Assembly (NCBI GenBank): GCA_016719575.1
Contig: JADJYV010000013.1
Location: 186,001 to 250,000, forward strand
Direction: 5' to 3'
Origin: Pseudobdellovibrionaceae bacterium
GTDB lineage: Bacteria > Bdellovibrionota > Bdellovibrionia > Bdellovibrionales > Bdellovibrionaceae
Length of the DNA: 64,000 nucleotides
The notes under the pieces are model-generated. The model was not told the DNA's origin and did no database searches. It saw only the letters and a list, made by a program, of their open reading frames with translations. Of this stretch, positions 24,932 through 33,759 are shown piece after piece. Position 1 is the first letter of the stretch. Every line of letters begins with the position of its first letter. The position numbers were made by a program, and so were the translations under genes.

Positions 24932-27163
24932 CTAAACTTTTTCTAAACGAGCATACTTGGTAATGAACTTCTTGATCGTATTGTCGGTAAACAGGACGCT
25001 CACTTTGAGGTCTTCACCAGATCCTTCTGTAGCAAACACCGAGCCCACCCCAAAGGTTGGGTGCCTCACACGCATACCCTTTGAATAAGAACTGCTGTCA
25101 CTTCGGTCGCCGTAGTCTGGAAAGTCTTGAGTTTCAAAATCAGAAATCGAGGTGGCTCTTGTGCTGGCTCCGCCATAACGAGAAACAAACCGTGGCGTTT
25201 CGATTGCAGATTTAAAATGGACCAGCTTTTGGGGAATTTCTTTGATGAAGCGAGAGGGGGGATTGAAGTGCTCCTGACCCCAGACGCGGCGTGTTCGGAC
25301 ATAGGACATCCAGAGTTTTTGTCGCGCTCTTGTCATTCCCACATAGGCGAGCCGCCGTTCTTCTTCGACGTCTTCATTTCCCGCGTCATCGGTACCCCGG
25401 TTGCTTGGGAATAGATTTTCTTCAAGACCGACTATAAAGACGTAAGGGAACTCAAGACCTTTCGAAATATGCAATGTCATTAGGGTCACAGAATTTTGCT
25501 CTTGATCCAAAGAATCAACATCTGAAACCAAAGCCATCTCTTCGAGGAAGGACTGCAGCGTCCCCTCATCGCCTCGCTCTTTAGAAAACTGAGCAATGGC
25601 ATTGTCTAACTCTTCTAAGTTTTCAATTCGTGCTTTGGCTTCGGGCGTATCTTCTTTCTTAAGGGTTGTGACGTATTCTGTGCGATCCAAGATGATATGA
25701 TAAAAATCGGGCAATTTGAACCGCGAGGCCGAGACTTGCAGGTCTTCCATTAGATCCAAAAAGCGACGGAGTTTTGCAGTTGTGCCGCTATTGAACATCC
25801 GAGTTTCAATGGCCTTTTGAGTAGCGATCGAGAGGCTCAATTTATTTTCAAGAGCATATTCTTCGATCTTTTCGATTGTGGTCTTTCCAATTCCGCGCGT
25901 AGGGACATTGACCACTCTTTTAAAGGCAATGTCATCCGCTGGATTCACAGAGAGCTTCATGTAGGACAACATATCTTTAACTTCCATGCGTTCGTAGAAG
26001 CGAACCCCGCCAACAAGGCGGTATGGAATTGCCAAGGTTCGTAGTTGTTCTTCGAGGACTCGGGATTGCGCGTTTGTACGGTAAAAAATAGCGTAGTCGT
26101 TATAGGAGCCCTCGCCTTGATTCAGCATCGATTGAATTGTTTTTGCGACAAAGCGCCCCTCATCGTATTCATTTTTTTCTTCGTGAACCTGGATCAACTC
26201 GCCATCGGGGTTCGAGGTAAAAAGGGTCTTGTCTTTTCGTTGAGTGTTGTTTTTAATCACATGGGTCGCCGCTGTGACGATATTTGAGCTTGAACGGTAA
26301 TTTTCTTCTAGTTTAATAATTTTTGCCTCAGGGAAGTCCTTTTCAAAATCTAAAATGTTTGAAATGTCTGCCCCACGCCAGCTATAGATCGATTGGTCCT
26401 CATCACCAACGACACAGAGGTTGCGATGCTTTTTTGCAAGCATTTGAACCAGCAGATATTGAATGTGATTGGTGTCTTGATACTCATCAACCATAATATA
26501 TTTAAACTTATCTTGGTATTGATCCAAAAGATCGGGATACATACGGAAGAGTTCGTAAGTTTTTAGCAAAAGATCATCAAAGTCGAGACTGTTGGCTCGC
26601 TTCATTTCTTCCTCATACATGGTATATACTTGGAGAGTTTTTGGATCCATCATCGGTCGATTATTTTTACGAAGATCTTCTGGGGAGAGCGCGAGCATTT
26701 TTGCATCGCCGATACGGCCTTGAAAGTTCTTGGGCGGATACATTTTGTCGTTGATATTCAACGCCTTCATAACTTTTTTTATCTGACTTAAAGTATCTGA
26801 CGAGTCATAAATTCCAAAATGAGGCTTATAGTCGAGCAAAGTTAGATGTTGTCTGAGAATACGAACACAGAAACTATGAAAGGTGCTTACCCAAAGTTGA
26901 CTGCGAATGGGCACCCCAAGGTCAGCCAGAATTTTATAAATTCGAGCCTCCATTTCTTTGGCAGCCTTGTTAGTAAAGGTCACGCACAGGATTTCATCGG
27001 GGGCGCAGTGACCCATGGCTATCATATTTGCCATGCGGTGGGTAAGCACCCGAGTTTTACCAGAGCCAGCTCCAGCCAATATCAGCAAGGGACCGTTTAA
27101 GGTTTCGACAGCGTCCTTCTGTGGGGGGTTCAAATTCTTTGTAATATATTCAAAAACATCCAT
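24932..27163 (-). CDS. pcrA: UvrD/PcrA-type superfamily 1 DNA helicase
   Basis: 743 residues from the ATG at 27163; a GTG at 27256 would run into the divergent gene. SF1A helicase motifs appear in order: Walker A AGAGSGKTRVL, VTFTNKAAKEM, motif II DEYQDTN, motif III GDEDQSIYSWRGAD, motif IV ENYRSSSNIV, motif V TLHISKGLEFPYVFIVG, and motif VI RRLAYVGMTRA. The C-terminal Tudor-like domain (VRHPTFGVGSVF, ending ARLEKV) is that of PcrA/UvrD and binds RNA polymerase. It unwinds DNA 3'-5' in excision and mismatch repair and clears conflicts. Whether it is PcrA or UvrD by role cannot be told. Confidence 0.93.
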   Translation of the reverse strand: MDVFEYITKNLNPPQKDAVETLNGPLLILAGAGSGKTRVLTHRMANMIAMGHCAPDEILCVTFTNKAAKEMEARIYKILADLGVPIRSQLWVSTFHSFCVRILRQHLTLLDYKPHFGIYDSSDTLSQIKKVMKALNINDKMYPPKNFQGRIGDAKMLALSPEDLRKNNRPMMDPKTLQVYTMYEEEMKRANSLDFDDLLLKTYELFRMYPDLLDQYQDKFKYIMVDEYQDTNHIQYLLVQMLAKKHRNLCVVGDEDQSIYSWRGADISNILDFEKDFPEAKIIKLEENYRSSSNIVTAATHVIKNNTQRKDKTLFTSNPDGELIQVHEEKNEYDEGRFVAKTIQSMLNQGEGSYNDYAIFYRTNAQSRVLEEQLRTLAIPYRLVGGVRFYERMEVKDMLSYMKLSVNPADDIAFKRVVNVPTRGIGKTTIEKIEEYALENKLSLSIATQKAIETRMFNSGTTAKLRRFLDLMEDLQVSASRFKLPDFYHIILDRTEYVTTLKKEDTPEAKARIENLEELDNAIAQFSKERGDEGTLQSFLEEMALVSDVDSLDQEQNSVTLMTLHISKGLEFPYVFIVGLEENLFPSNRGTDDAGNEDVEEERRLAYVGMTRARQKLWMSYVRTRRVWGQEHFNPPSRFIKEIPQKLVHFKSAIETPRFVSRYGGASTRATSISDFETQDFPDYGDRSDSSSYSKGMRVRHPTFGVGSVFATEGSGEDLKVSVLFTDNTIKKFITKYARLEKV

Positions 27164-27281
27164 GATCTTAGGGGTCCATTCTTGAGAAAAGGGGCCTTCT
27201 AGCGTATAACCTGTTACTTTAATGCAACGAGTCAATATGCGCACGCTGGCCGTCACGGTTATAATCTTCGGAGAGTATTTT

Positions 27282-28643
27282 GTGAAGCTTTTTGGAACCA
27301 GTTCTCAGCAAAGTCTTTTAGCAATAGTTTTATTGGTTTTAAACCTTGGCTGCAGTCGAAGTTCGGATACCCGACAGGTTTCTGGCGACATAAAAACCCG
27401 CCTTCCTTGGGCAAGTGAGGGCGGCGAGTACTCTCTTCAAGAAGTCTTACTTAAGGGCATAAACTCTCTTTACGAATTTTCTGGTTCGTTCGCGACCTTT
27501 TATATCTACCCCTCGACCAAGGAATCAAAAATTTCGGGACGCAGCCCTAAGACCCGCTTTTTAAAGACCGGGGAGCTTTTTGTTCCTCAAGATACCATGA
27601 CGCAGCAAGTGGCTGTTATCTACGCGCACATGCAAGGTCTGGCAGAACTTGATAATAAATTGGGTGCTGGCGGAGTGAATACTTGGCCGCGCGATGTGGG
27701 AGTCTCGGTTCGCTATAGTAACAACAAGGGAGTGCAAGAAACTAATAACGCATTTTATGATGGGCAAACAGACTCGATGCTGATTGTTCCCTATACGCAA
27801 GAGAATCTTCCGATTCCGGTTAATGCTGGAATATTAGCTCACGAGCATTTTCATTCTTTGTATTTTAAACTGGTAGAGAAAAAAGTTTTTAAATCTCCCT
27901 TACCACTTCATGGTGAGGATCTTCGCGAAGCCGTACTTGGTGTAAAGGTAGTTGAACATAACGTCTTAATGCCAACTGAAAAGAACCAGGGTGCAGGCAC
28001 GTATAGTCGCGCGCTCTCTCGGGCGCTAAATGAAGGGCTTGCTGATTTTTGGGCATGGGTTTACACAGGGGACCCAGATTTTTTGGCGCTCTCATTGCCA
28101 TCCGAAAAAAGTGCCCGCACTTTAAATGTTTCTGGTGTTCCTAGGGAGTTTACAACGGCTGAGTTATTTCAGTTTCGTCTCGACAATAGTTTTAGCAAAG
28201 CAGATGTAGGTGAGCATTGTTGGGGGGTGCGGGTTCTTTACTGTCTGGGTTCAGAATTCGCTCGGACATTAACTTATTTTTCGCGCATAGTGCAGGATGA
28301 GCGTTCAGTTTCATCAAGTCAGGCGCGACACATTGTAGGTAGCGCTGTGATTAAGGCACTTCCTTTGTTAAGAGAGGCCTTTCTAAATCTCAAAGAAGAT
28401 GAGTTGTTAGAGCCTGTGCAGTTCTTTGTGATGGTTCAATCTTCATTGCCGGATATAAAAGAGAAAGAAAAGCTCTTTATAGAGGGGTTGGTAGAAGAGA
28501 CCTTAAAGCCAAAAGTCACCGTCAAAGAAGTTCCGGCACCGCAAGAGAAAGAGAAAGAGAAAGAGAAAGAGAAAGAGAAAGAGAAAGAGAAAGAGAAAGA
28601 GAAAGAGACCGGGCCCATCGTCGGCATTCGAGGCGAGAAATGA
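27282..28643 (+). CDS. Putative zinc-metallopeptidase lipoprotein with Glu-Lys repeat tail
   Basis: 453 residues from the GTG at 27282, chosen because a GGAGAG ribosome site precedes it and a compact lipoprotein signal follows (LLAIVLLVLNLGC). Lipidation would be at the Cys of LNLGC. Near residue 190 is an HExxH motif (AHEHFHSLYF), and about 80 residues later LNEGLADFWAWVYTGD supplies a likely third metal ligand, as in gluzincin peptidases. The C-terminus is a run of Glu-Lys dipeptides from a pure hexanucleotide repeat. The protease role is inferred from the motifs. It overlaps the next gene by 4 bp. Confidence 0.7.
   Translation: MKLFGTSSQQSLLAIVLLVLNLGCSRSSDTRQVSGDIKTRLPWASEGGEYSLQEVLLKGINSLYEFSGSFATFYIYPSTKESKISGRSPKTRFLKTGELFVPQDTMTQQVAVIYAHMQGLAELDNKLGAGGVNTWPRDVGVSVRYSNNKGVQETNNAFYDGQTDSMLIVPYTQENLPIPVNAGILAHEHFHSLYFKLVEKKVFKSPLPLHGEDLREAVLGVKVVEHNVLMPTEKNQGAGTYSRALSRALNEGLADFWAWVYTGDPDFLALSLPSEKSARTLNVSGVPREFTTAELFQFRLDNSFSKADVGEHCWGVRVLYCLGSEFARTLTYFSRIVQDERSVSSSQARHIVGSAVIKALPLLREAFLNLKEDELLEPVQFFVMVQSSLPDIKEKEKLFIEGLVEETLKPKVTVKEVPAPQEKEKEKEKEKEKEKEKEKEKETGPIVGIRGEK
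28545..28607 (+). repeat. Hexanucleotide tandem repeat (GAGAAA)n in coding sequence
   Basis: About ten uninterrupted copies of GAGAAA, coding for a Glu-Lys run. Being a multiple of three, copy-number change would lengthen or shorten the tail without a frameshift. Confidence 0.95.
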
Positions 28644-29176
28644 TGCTGCGGCTTTTGTTGTTCTTCTTATCTATTTCTAATTTCGCTTCTGCTACAGAAA
28701 AAGTCCACTATCAGATTTATTTAAATCCTGAGCTTCGATACGAAAGAGATGCCAGTCAGCAAATGAGTTTTCGCCAGCCAATGGGTATTGGTTTTGGCCT
28801 TCTTAAGGAAAAAGCAGCCTTTATTCTCGAGGGTTCCCATGATACCGAGACCTCTGGAAATCAAACTTTGTCTATTAATCGTACTCATTACAGAGTTGGT
28901 TTTTGGATTAATTACGATCTTTTTCAGTTTGGGCGATCCGGTTTTTTTGCGGGGGTTGGCGCAGGGCCTTTTCTTGAGACTGTCAAAACTACACTTAATG
29001 GAGTTTCAACCCTTGATAACGGAGAAGTTCAGCCCTTTGGGGGGACATCAATGGGCCTTAGAGGCCTCGTTTTTCGAAGAATAGTTTTGAGTGCGGAAGG
29101 GCGCTTAATAGTTGGTCACAACTTTGATCCGAATCCGCAAATAGGAATTCTATTTCGTATAGGTGCTGAGCTTTAA
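28640..29176 (+). CDS. Exported small outer-membrane barrel-like protein
   Basis: 178 residues with a signal peptide cleaved near ASA (residue 18). The remainder alternates like beta strands (THYRVGFWINYDLFQFG, GFFAGVGAGPF) and ends in GAEL, so an 8-strand barrel is likely; no family is recognised. It is coupled to the metallopeptidase lipoprotein by an ATGA overlap, suggesting a joint envelope role. Confidence 0.65.
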   Translation: MMLRLLLFFLSISNFASATEKVHYQIYLNPELRYERDASQQMSFRQPMGIGFGLLKEKAAFILEGSHDTETSGNQTLSINRTHYRVGFWINYDLFQFGRSGFFAGVGAGPFLETVKTTLNGVSTLDNGEVQPFGGTSMGLRGLVFRRIVLSAEGRLIVGHNFDPNPQIGILFRIGAEL

Positions 29177-29206
29177 ACAAAACCCAGCACGATATCATGA
29201 GTCGAT

Positions 29207-29968
29207 CTATTGAATAATTTTTTGGACGATTGCTGTATTCAGCTTGGCTTTGCCCATAAGCTCATTTCTGTAGTCTTGAGCTTCTTTAGGCGTTGCGAAA
29301 AGGCCGACGCTGACACGGAACCATGTTTGGCCTTTAACATTGGCAGGTAGATAAAAGGCGCTGAAGCCTTTGGACTTAAGATCGCCAGCAATTTTTTGGG
29401 CTTCATCTTCTTTTGCAAAGGCACCGATTTGAACTGTAAATTTTCCGGCTGTGTTGTATTGGGAGACGTCTTTGGGGATGCTTGATGGAACGCGACTATC
29501 AACTTTCTTTTCTTGGGTGATCGCCGCAGTGACGGCTTTTCCATCGGCTATATTCTTAGCCGCAGAGAGGGGCTCTGACTTTTCAAGCGTGCGAGCTTTG
29601 GGAGTCGTTGTGGTGTCTTCTTTGTGTTCAGCTTCGTGACTTGTCGTTGATGCTGCTGTTGTCGTTGTTGCAGTGCTGTCATCCGCTACAAATTCTTCTG
29701 CCAGCTTTGCAATTTCTTCGTCGCTCATCGCTTCGCCGCCTTTTGCTGCCGCAGCATGTTCTTTGGCGCCTTCGCTCGTTGCGTCGCCACCATGAGCACC
29801 CGCTGTCGATTCGTGAGAAGTGTTTTTATTGATTGAGGGCTCAAGCAAAGCCAGCTTGTGCTGATTGTCGCTATACTTCTTTCCGACAAAGGTCCCTATA
29901 GAAAAGGACAGTAAAGATATAAAAAACACCAGAACTAGCTTTACCATGACATCCGATTTTGCGCCCAT
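29207..29968 (-). CDS. SPOR-domain protein with N-terminal membrane anchor
   Basis: 253 residues: one membrane helix (about 9-27), a long Ala/Thr/Glu-rich linker (about 45-165), and a C-terminal SPOR domain (KFTVQIGAFAKEDEAQKIA, then WFRVSVGLFATPKEAQ). SPOR domains bind denuded glycan strands at the division septum, so this is probably a cell-division or cell-wall protein of the FtsN/DedD kind. It diverges from the inositol-phosphatase gene. Confidence 0.88.
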   Translation of the reverse strand: MGAKSDVMVKLVLVFFISLLSFSIGTFVGKKYSDNQHKLALLEPSINKNTSHESTAGAHGGDATSEGAKEHAAAAKGGEAMSDEEIAKLAEEFVADDSTATTTTAASTTSHEAEHKEDTTTTPKARTLEKSEPLSAAKNIADGKAVTAAITQEKKVDSRVPSSIPKDVSQYNTAGKFTVQIGAFAKEDEAQKIAGDLKSKGFSAFYLPANVKGQTWFRVSVGLFATPKEAQDYRNELMGKAKLNTAIVQKIIQ

Positions 29969-30105
29969 TTTTGAGTCCTCACAGCGTGACTTAATTTATC
30001 AAAGTCAAAAGTTTAAGTTGAGATCATTCCATTGATCCTTCTTTTATGTTAGCGTCAGGTAACAAACTAGGTCAATCAAGGACCAGTCTAGGAAAGGGTT
30101 ATCCT

Positions 30106-30945
30106 ATGGTGGAACCTGTCAATGACATCGATTTAGAACACGCACTTCGCGTTGGCTTAAAGGCCTGCAGATTGGGCCGAGGGGTTCTACTCAAATATAT
30201 CGGCAACCTACAGACGGTTTCTGAAAAATTTCAAGCTGGACTAGTGAGTGAAGCCGATAAAGAGTCTGAAAAAGTAATTTCGGATCACCTTAGGAAAAAT
30301 TTTCCTAGTATTGAGTTTTTGGGCGAGGAGTCGAGTTTTGAAGGGGCTAAGGTCGAGTGGCAACCGGCCGGGAGGAATGGTCGGTGGATTTTGGATCCTT
30401 TGGATGGAACGACAAATTATATTCATCAGTTTCCGATTTTTTGTATTAGTTTGGCCTTAGAAATCAATGGTGAAGTACAAGTTGCGGTGATTGATTGCCC
30501 GATGATGGCAGAAACATACACGGCAATTCGTGGCAAAGGTGCTTTTGTTAATGGCAAAAAGATACGGGTGAGCAAAACAGAAAAAATGAAAGAAGCCCTT
30601 TTGGCGACAGGTTTTGTTGCTGAGAAAAATGAAGTTATTGAGGAGCAGTTAAAGATTTTTTCAGACACTGTTTTCAAGTGCCGCGGAATTCGACGGCCTG
30701 GCGCTGCAGCTTATGATCTGGCTCTTGTTGCTCGCGGTGTGTTTGATGGGTTTTGGGAAAGAAACCTACAGCCGTGGGATAGCGCTGCTGGGATTTTATT
30801 GGTCGAAGAAGCTGGGGGAAAAGTTTCTACCTATCGAGGAAACAAATACAATCCTTATAAAAATTCAATTGTCGCGGGCAACCACTTTATAACAAATCAA
30901 CTTGTAGAATTAATTCGTCCTCATTTGACATTGCCTCAAGACTAA
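30106..30945 (+). CDS. suhB: Inositol monophosphatase family protein (SuhB-like)
   Basis: 279 residues from the ATG at 30106, chosen for the AAAGGG ribosome site; an upstream ATG at 30046 would add 20 residues. Metal-binding motifs of the family are all present: LGEES, WILDPLDGTTNYIH and QPWDSAAGILLVEEAGG. The enzyme removes phosphate from inositol-1-phosphate or similar substrates with Mg; in E. coli SuhB also acts in rRNA antitermination. The cellular substrate here is unknown. It is followed by a structured intergenic stretch. Confidence 0.92.
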   Translation: MVEPVNDIDLEHALRVGLKACRLGRGVLLKYIGNLQTVSEKFQAGLVSEADKESEKVISDHLRKNFPSIEFLGEESSFEGAKVEWQPAGRNGRWILDPLDGTTNYIHQFPIFCISLALEINGEVQVAVIDCPMMAETYTAIRGKGAFVNGKKIRVSKTEKMKEALLATGFVAEKNEVIEEQLKIFSDTVFKCRGIRRPGAAAYDLALVARGVFDGFWERNLQPWDSAAGILLVEEAGGKVSTYRGNKYNPYKNSIVAGNHFITNQLVELIRPHLTLPQD

Positions 30946-30958
30946 ACCCAACTTCAGT

Positions 30959-31037
30959 CGGGTCGGCAAAAAATGCCGTCAAAAGGATGACTCTGCCTAT
31001 CGGGATTTTGGTTGTCTGAGGCAGGTCTCTAGACCCG
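30959..31037 (+). ncRNA. Candidate structured RNA or terminator between suhB and the flagellar operon
   Basis: An outer stem CGGGTC / GACCCG (30959-30964 with 31032-31037) encloses two hairpins: CGGCA / TGCCG (30964-30968 with 30974-30978, sharing one base with the outer stem) and CTGCCT / AGGCAG (30993-30998 with 31019-31024). A T-rich stretch follows. This could be the suhB terminator, a small RNA or a leader element. I do not recognise a known riboswitch. Confidence 0.35.
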
Positions 31038-31108
31038 TTTCTATTTTCTATTCGTTTTTAACAGATATGGAATGCCAAAATGGTGACTCGACTCGGCCGA
31101 AGTCGGCT

Positions 31109-31124
31109 TGGCACTGGTGTTGCT
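31109..31124 (+). promoter_or_regulatory. Sigma-54 (-24/-12) promoter of the fliL flagellar operon
   Basis: TGGCAC-TGGTG-TTGCT is an exact match to the consensus with correct spacing. Transcription should start near 31135, so fliL must start downstream of this point, which agrees with the GTG at 31170. A short inverted repeat CGACT/AGTCG lies just upstream (31088-31105) and may bind a regulator. Confidence 0.85.
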
Positions 31125-31169
31125 TTAATGAGCGTTGAGATCAGTGTGTCTTTCATCAAGGAGAATGAA

Positions 31170-31709
31170 GTGGCAGAAGAAAAGGCAGCAGCTGCAGAGT
31201 CGGTCGGAGCACCTGCTGGTGGAAGCAAAAATAATATCGTTCTGATTGCACTAGCCGTGGTCAATATGTTGGTGGTAGCTGGTGTTGGTTTCATGCTCTA
31301 TCAAGGAAGAAAAAAAGAAGCTGCAGAGCCAAAAATCGAACAAGTTATTAAAGGCGAAAAAGAGGCGCAAGATCTAGAGAAAGAAAGCGGAGACGAAAAG
31401 AAATATGTTGGTCAGGTTATCCCTTTGGAGAAATTCATTGTCAATTTAGCGGGCTCAAAAGGGAGAAAAGTTGCCAGCGTCAGTATGGAGCTAGAGGTTA
31501 AGGGCACTGCTGTTCAAGAAGAGATTGATAAGCGCAAAGCACAGTTGCGCGACATCATAATAATTATTCTTTCTAGTAAGACCTACGAAGAGGTTTCTAC
31601 GCGTGAAGGAAAAGACAATATCAGAAATGAAATCAAAGACACGATCAACTCGTTTCTGGTAAAGGGAAAAATTTCTAACGTATTCTTTACTGAGTTCATC
31701 TATAACTAG
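31170..31709 (+). CDS. fliL: Flagellar basal-body-associated protein FliL
   Basis: 179 residues from the GTG at 31170, preceded by AAGGAG at the right distance and lying downstream of the sigma-54 promoter. One membrane helix (about 20-42: IVLIALAVVNMLVVAGVGFML) is followed by a charged linker and the periplasmic FliL domain (QVIPLEKFIVNLAG, then LRDIIIIILSSKTYEEV). It associates with the stators near the MS ring and supports torque. It is the first gene of the flagellar export operon. Confidence 0.92.
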   Translation: MAEEKAAAAESVGAPAGGSKNNIVLIALAVVNMLVVAGVGFMLYQGRKKEAAEPKIEQVIKGEKEAQDLEKESGDEKKYVGQVIPLEKFIVNLAGSKGRKVASVSMELEVKGTAVQEEIDKRKAQLRDIIIIILSSKTYEEVSTREGKDNIRNEIKDTINSFLVKGKISNVFFTEFIYN

Positions 31710-31718
31710 AGGTCGATC

Positions 31719-32723
31719 ATGAATCAGGTTCTTTCACAAAGTGAAGTAGATGCCCTCTTAGCTGCGGTTTCCGACGGTGAAGTTACGACTGCTGACTCTT
31801 CGAGTGCGGTTGGTGGTGGCACGGTGAGGGGTTCTGACGGAAAAAATGTCGTCAACTACGATCTTACTAGTCAGGATCGGATTATTCGTGGGCGATTGCC
31901 GCAACTAGAAGTGATATACGAGAAATTCATGCGGGCCTTTCGGGTTTCCTTGTCTTCGACCTTGCGCAAAATTGCTTCTATTACTCTGACCAGCACTGAG
32001 TTTTTGAAATTTGGCGAGTTTATTAATACCTTGCCAATGCCTACTTGCATGAGCGTTTTAAGGTTCGGAAATCTCCGTGGCTCTGCTTTGATGGTTATCG
32101 AAAGTAAACTGGCGTATGCACTCGTTGACAGCTTTTTTGGTGGGGCAGATCGGCCCTATACAAAAATAGATGGAAAAGAGTTCACCCAAATCGAATTATC
32201 AATTGTCAAAAAGGTAGTCGAGCTGGCAATTGACGACCTTGAAAATGCTTGGGCTTCGGTTGAAAAAATTGATTGCAGCTTTGTTCGAACAGAAGTGAAC
32301 CCACAGTTTGTGGGAATTGTCCCACCTACGGATGTTGTTATTGCTTCGACCTTTGATGTCGAACTTGAAAATGCTACGGGAACAATTTCGATAGTTGTTC
32401 CTTATGCGACCATCGAGCCAATCAAACAGAAGCTTTCATCTGGATTTCAGGTAGAGTCGGATCAGACGGACAAAAAGCTTTGGACATCAATCATTAGAGA
32501 GCAGCTTCTCGAGACGCATGTCGAAGTTAAGGTGAATCTAGGGCAAACAGAAATACTTCTTCAAGATCTTATGGGCATGAAAACCGGCGATGTTATTCCG
32601 CTAGATCAAGATGCCAGCGGCGAGATTGATGTTCAAATTGAAAATGTAAAAAAGTTTAAAGGCTATTACGGAATACATCACGGCACGGTAGCAGTTCAAG
32701 TTACACGTCAGATTGAAAAATAA
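31719..32723 (+). CDS. fliM: Flagellar motor switch protein FliM
   Basis: 334 residues. The N-terminal CheY-binding motif is clear (LSQSEVDALLAAV). The middle domain resembles CheC, with FINTLPMPTCMSVL and DSFFGGADRPY, and the C-terminal SpoA domain (about 255-330) ends VAVQVTRQI. It forms the C ring with FliN and FliG and controls rotation direction. The spacing to fliL is 9 bp. Confidence 0.96.
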   Translation: MNQVLSQSEVDALLAAVSDGEVTTADSSSAVGGGTVRGSDGKNVVNYDLTSQDRIIRGRLPQLEVIYEKFMRAFRVSLSSTLRKIASITLTSTEFLKFGEFINTLPMPTCMSVLRFGNLRGSALMVIESKLAYALVDSFFGGADRPYTKIDGKEFTQIELSIVKKVVELAIDDLENAWASVEKIDCSFVRTEVNPQFVGIVPPTDVVIASTFDVELENATGTISIVVPYATIEPIKQKLSSGFQVESDQTDKKLWTSIIREQLLETHVEVKVNLGQTEILLQDLMGMKTGDVIPLDQDASGEIDVQIENVKKFKGYYGIHHGTVAVQVTRQIEK

Positions 32724-32734
32724 GGGGGACCACA

Positions 32735-33139
32735 ATGTCAGATAGTTTAGAAAACCTAGCGGACCAACTTGCTGAAGAAGCGGCCGCGATGAACGATGCC
32801 CTAGCAGGCAAAACCTCAGGCAACGGTGGTGGTTCAGGGGCTTCGTCGGGCGGCGGATCAGATAATAATGGTCCAAAAGATAAAAATTTACAGCTTATTT
32901 TGGATATTCCACTTCGAGTAACTGTGGAGCTTGGGAGAACCAAGATGCCAGTAAGTGAGTTATTAAATCTAACCCAAGGGAGCGTCATTGAGCTGAGTAA
33001 GCTCGCTGGTGAACCAATGGAAGTCTATGTGAACGAAAAACTCATCGCGCGTGGTGAAGCCGTTGTGGTTAATGAAAAGTTCGGGGTGCGTTTGACGGAT
33101 ATTATTTCTCCGACCGAACGAATTGAGCAACTGAAGTAG
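32735..33139 (+). CDS. fliN: Flagellar motor switch protein FliN
   Basis: 134 residues. Residues 1-35 are acidic and helical, residues 28-50 form a Gly/Ser linker, and the SpoA domain follows (LQLILDIPLRVTVELGRTK, then NEKLIARGEAVVVNEKFGVR), which is diagnostic. It builds the lower C ring and binds FliH for export. It starts 11 bp after fliM. Confidence 0.96.
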   Translation: MSDSLENLADQLAEEAAAMNDALAGKTSGNGGGSGASSGGGSDNNGPKDKNLQLILDIPLRVTVELGRTKMPVSELLNLTQGSVIELSKLAGEPMEVYVNEKLIARGEAVVVNEKFGVRLTDIISPTERIEQLK

Positions 33140-33141
33140 GG

Positions 33142-33759
33142 GTGATCATGAGATTCTTTGTTGCATTACTCATATTGTTTTTCTCATACGGTGCGTTCGC
33201 AAATGCGGAGGCCACCTCGGAGGCCTCGTTTTCAGCAGGGCCTGAAGAAGTTGCTATCGAAACCGCACCAACAAAGAAAGAATCCGAGATTCCACTAAAT
33301 TTAGAAACCACTAAAAAATCGTCAGACTCAGGGCATCCGGCGTTTAAGTTTTTGTTGGCAATATCTATTTTGGGTGTGGTCGGAGTAGGAGCTTATGTAT
33401 TTATTCGCAAATATTCTAAAACCAATTTTGCAATCAATAAGCACAACCAGATCCGAATCTTAACTCAGCACCATTTGGGACCAAAAAAATCATTAGCGAT
33501 TATTCGGGTTGCTGGCGAAAGTATTCTTATAGGTGTGACAGATCAGAATATCAATATGATCAAATCGCTCTCTTTGCTCGATGATGAAGTGCCAGACGTT
33601 ACGAATTCGGACTTCGAGAAACTTGTGGATCGTCCTAAGGCTTCTATAGAAGAAAGCAAAATGACTACGGATATTGATTCAGAAGACGAAGAGTTTTCAA
33701 TCCGCGGAATTAAAGATGTTGTTTCAAAAAGACTTAAGGGAATGAGGTCTTTGCAGTGA
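33142..33759 (+). CDS. fliO: Flagellar export protein FliO
   Basis: 205 residues. A signal-peptide-like start (LFFSYGAFANA) is followed by one membrane helix near residues 63-85 and a FliO/MopB cytoplasmic domain (LTQHHLGPKKSLAIIRVAGESILIG with a gap-free match to the family pattern). The C-terminal acidic tail is longer than usual. FliO helps assemble the FliP ring of the export gate. Its stop overlaps the GTG start of fliP. Confidence 0.9.
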   Translation: MIMRFFVALLILFFSYGAFANAEATSEASFSAGPEEVAIETAPTKKESEIPLNLETTKKSSDSGHPAFKFLLAISILGVVGVGAYVFIRKYSKTNFAINKHNQIRILTQHHLGPKKSLAIIRVAGESILIGVTDQNINMIKSLSLLDDEVPDVTNSDFEKLVDRPKASIEESKMTTDIDSEDEEFSIRGIKDVVSKRLKGMRSLQ

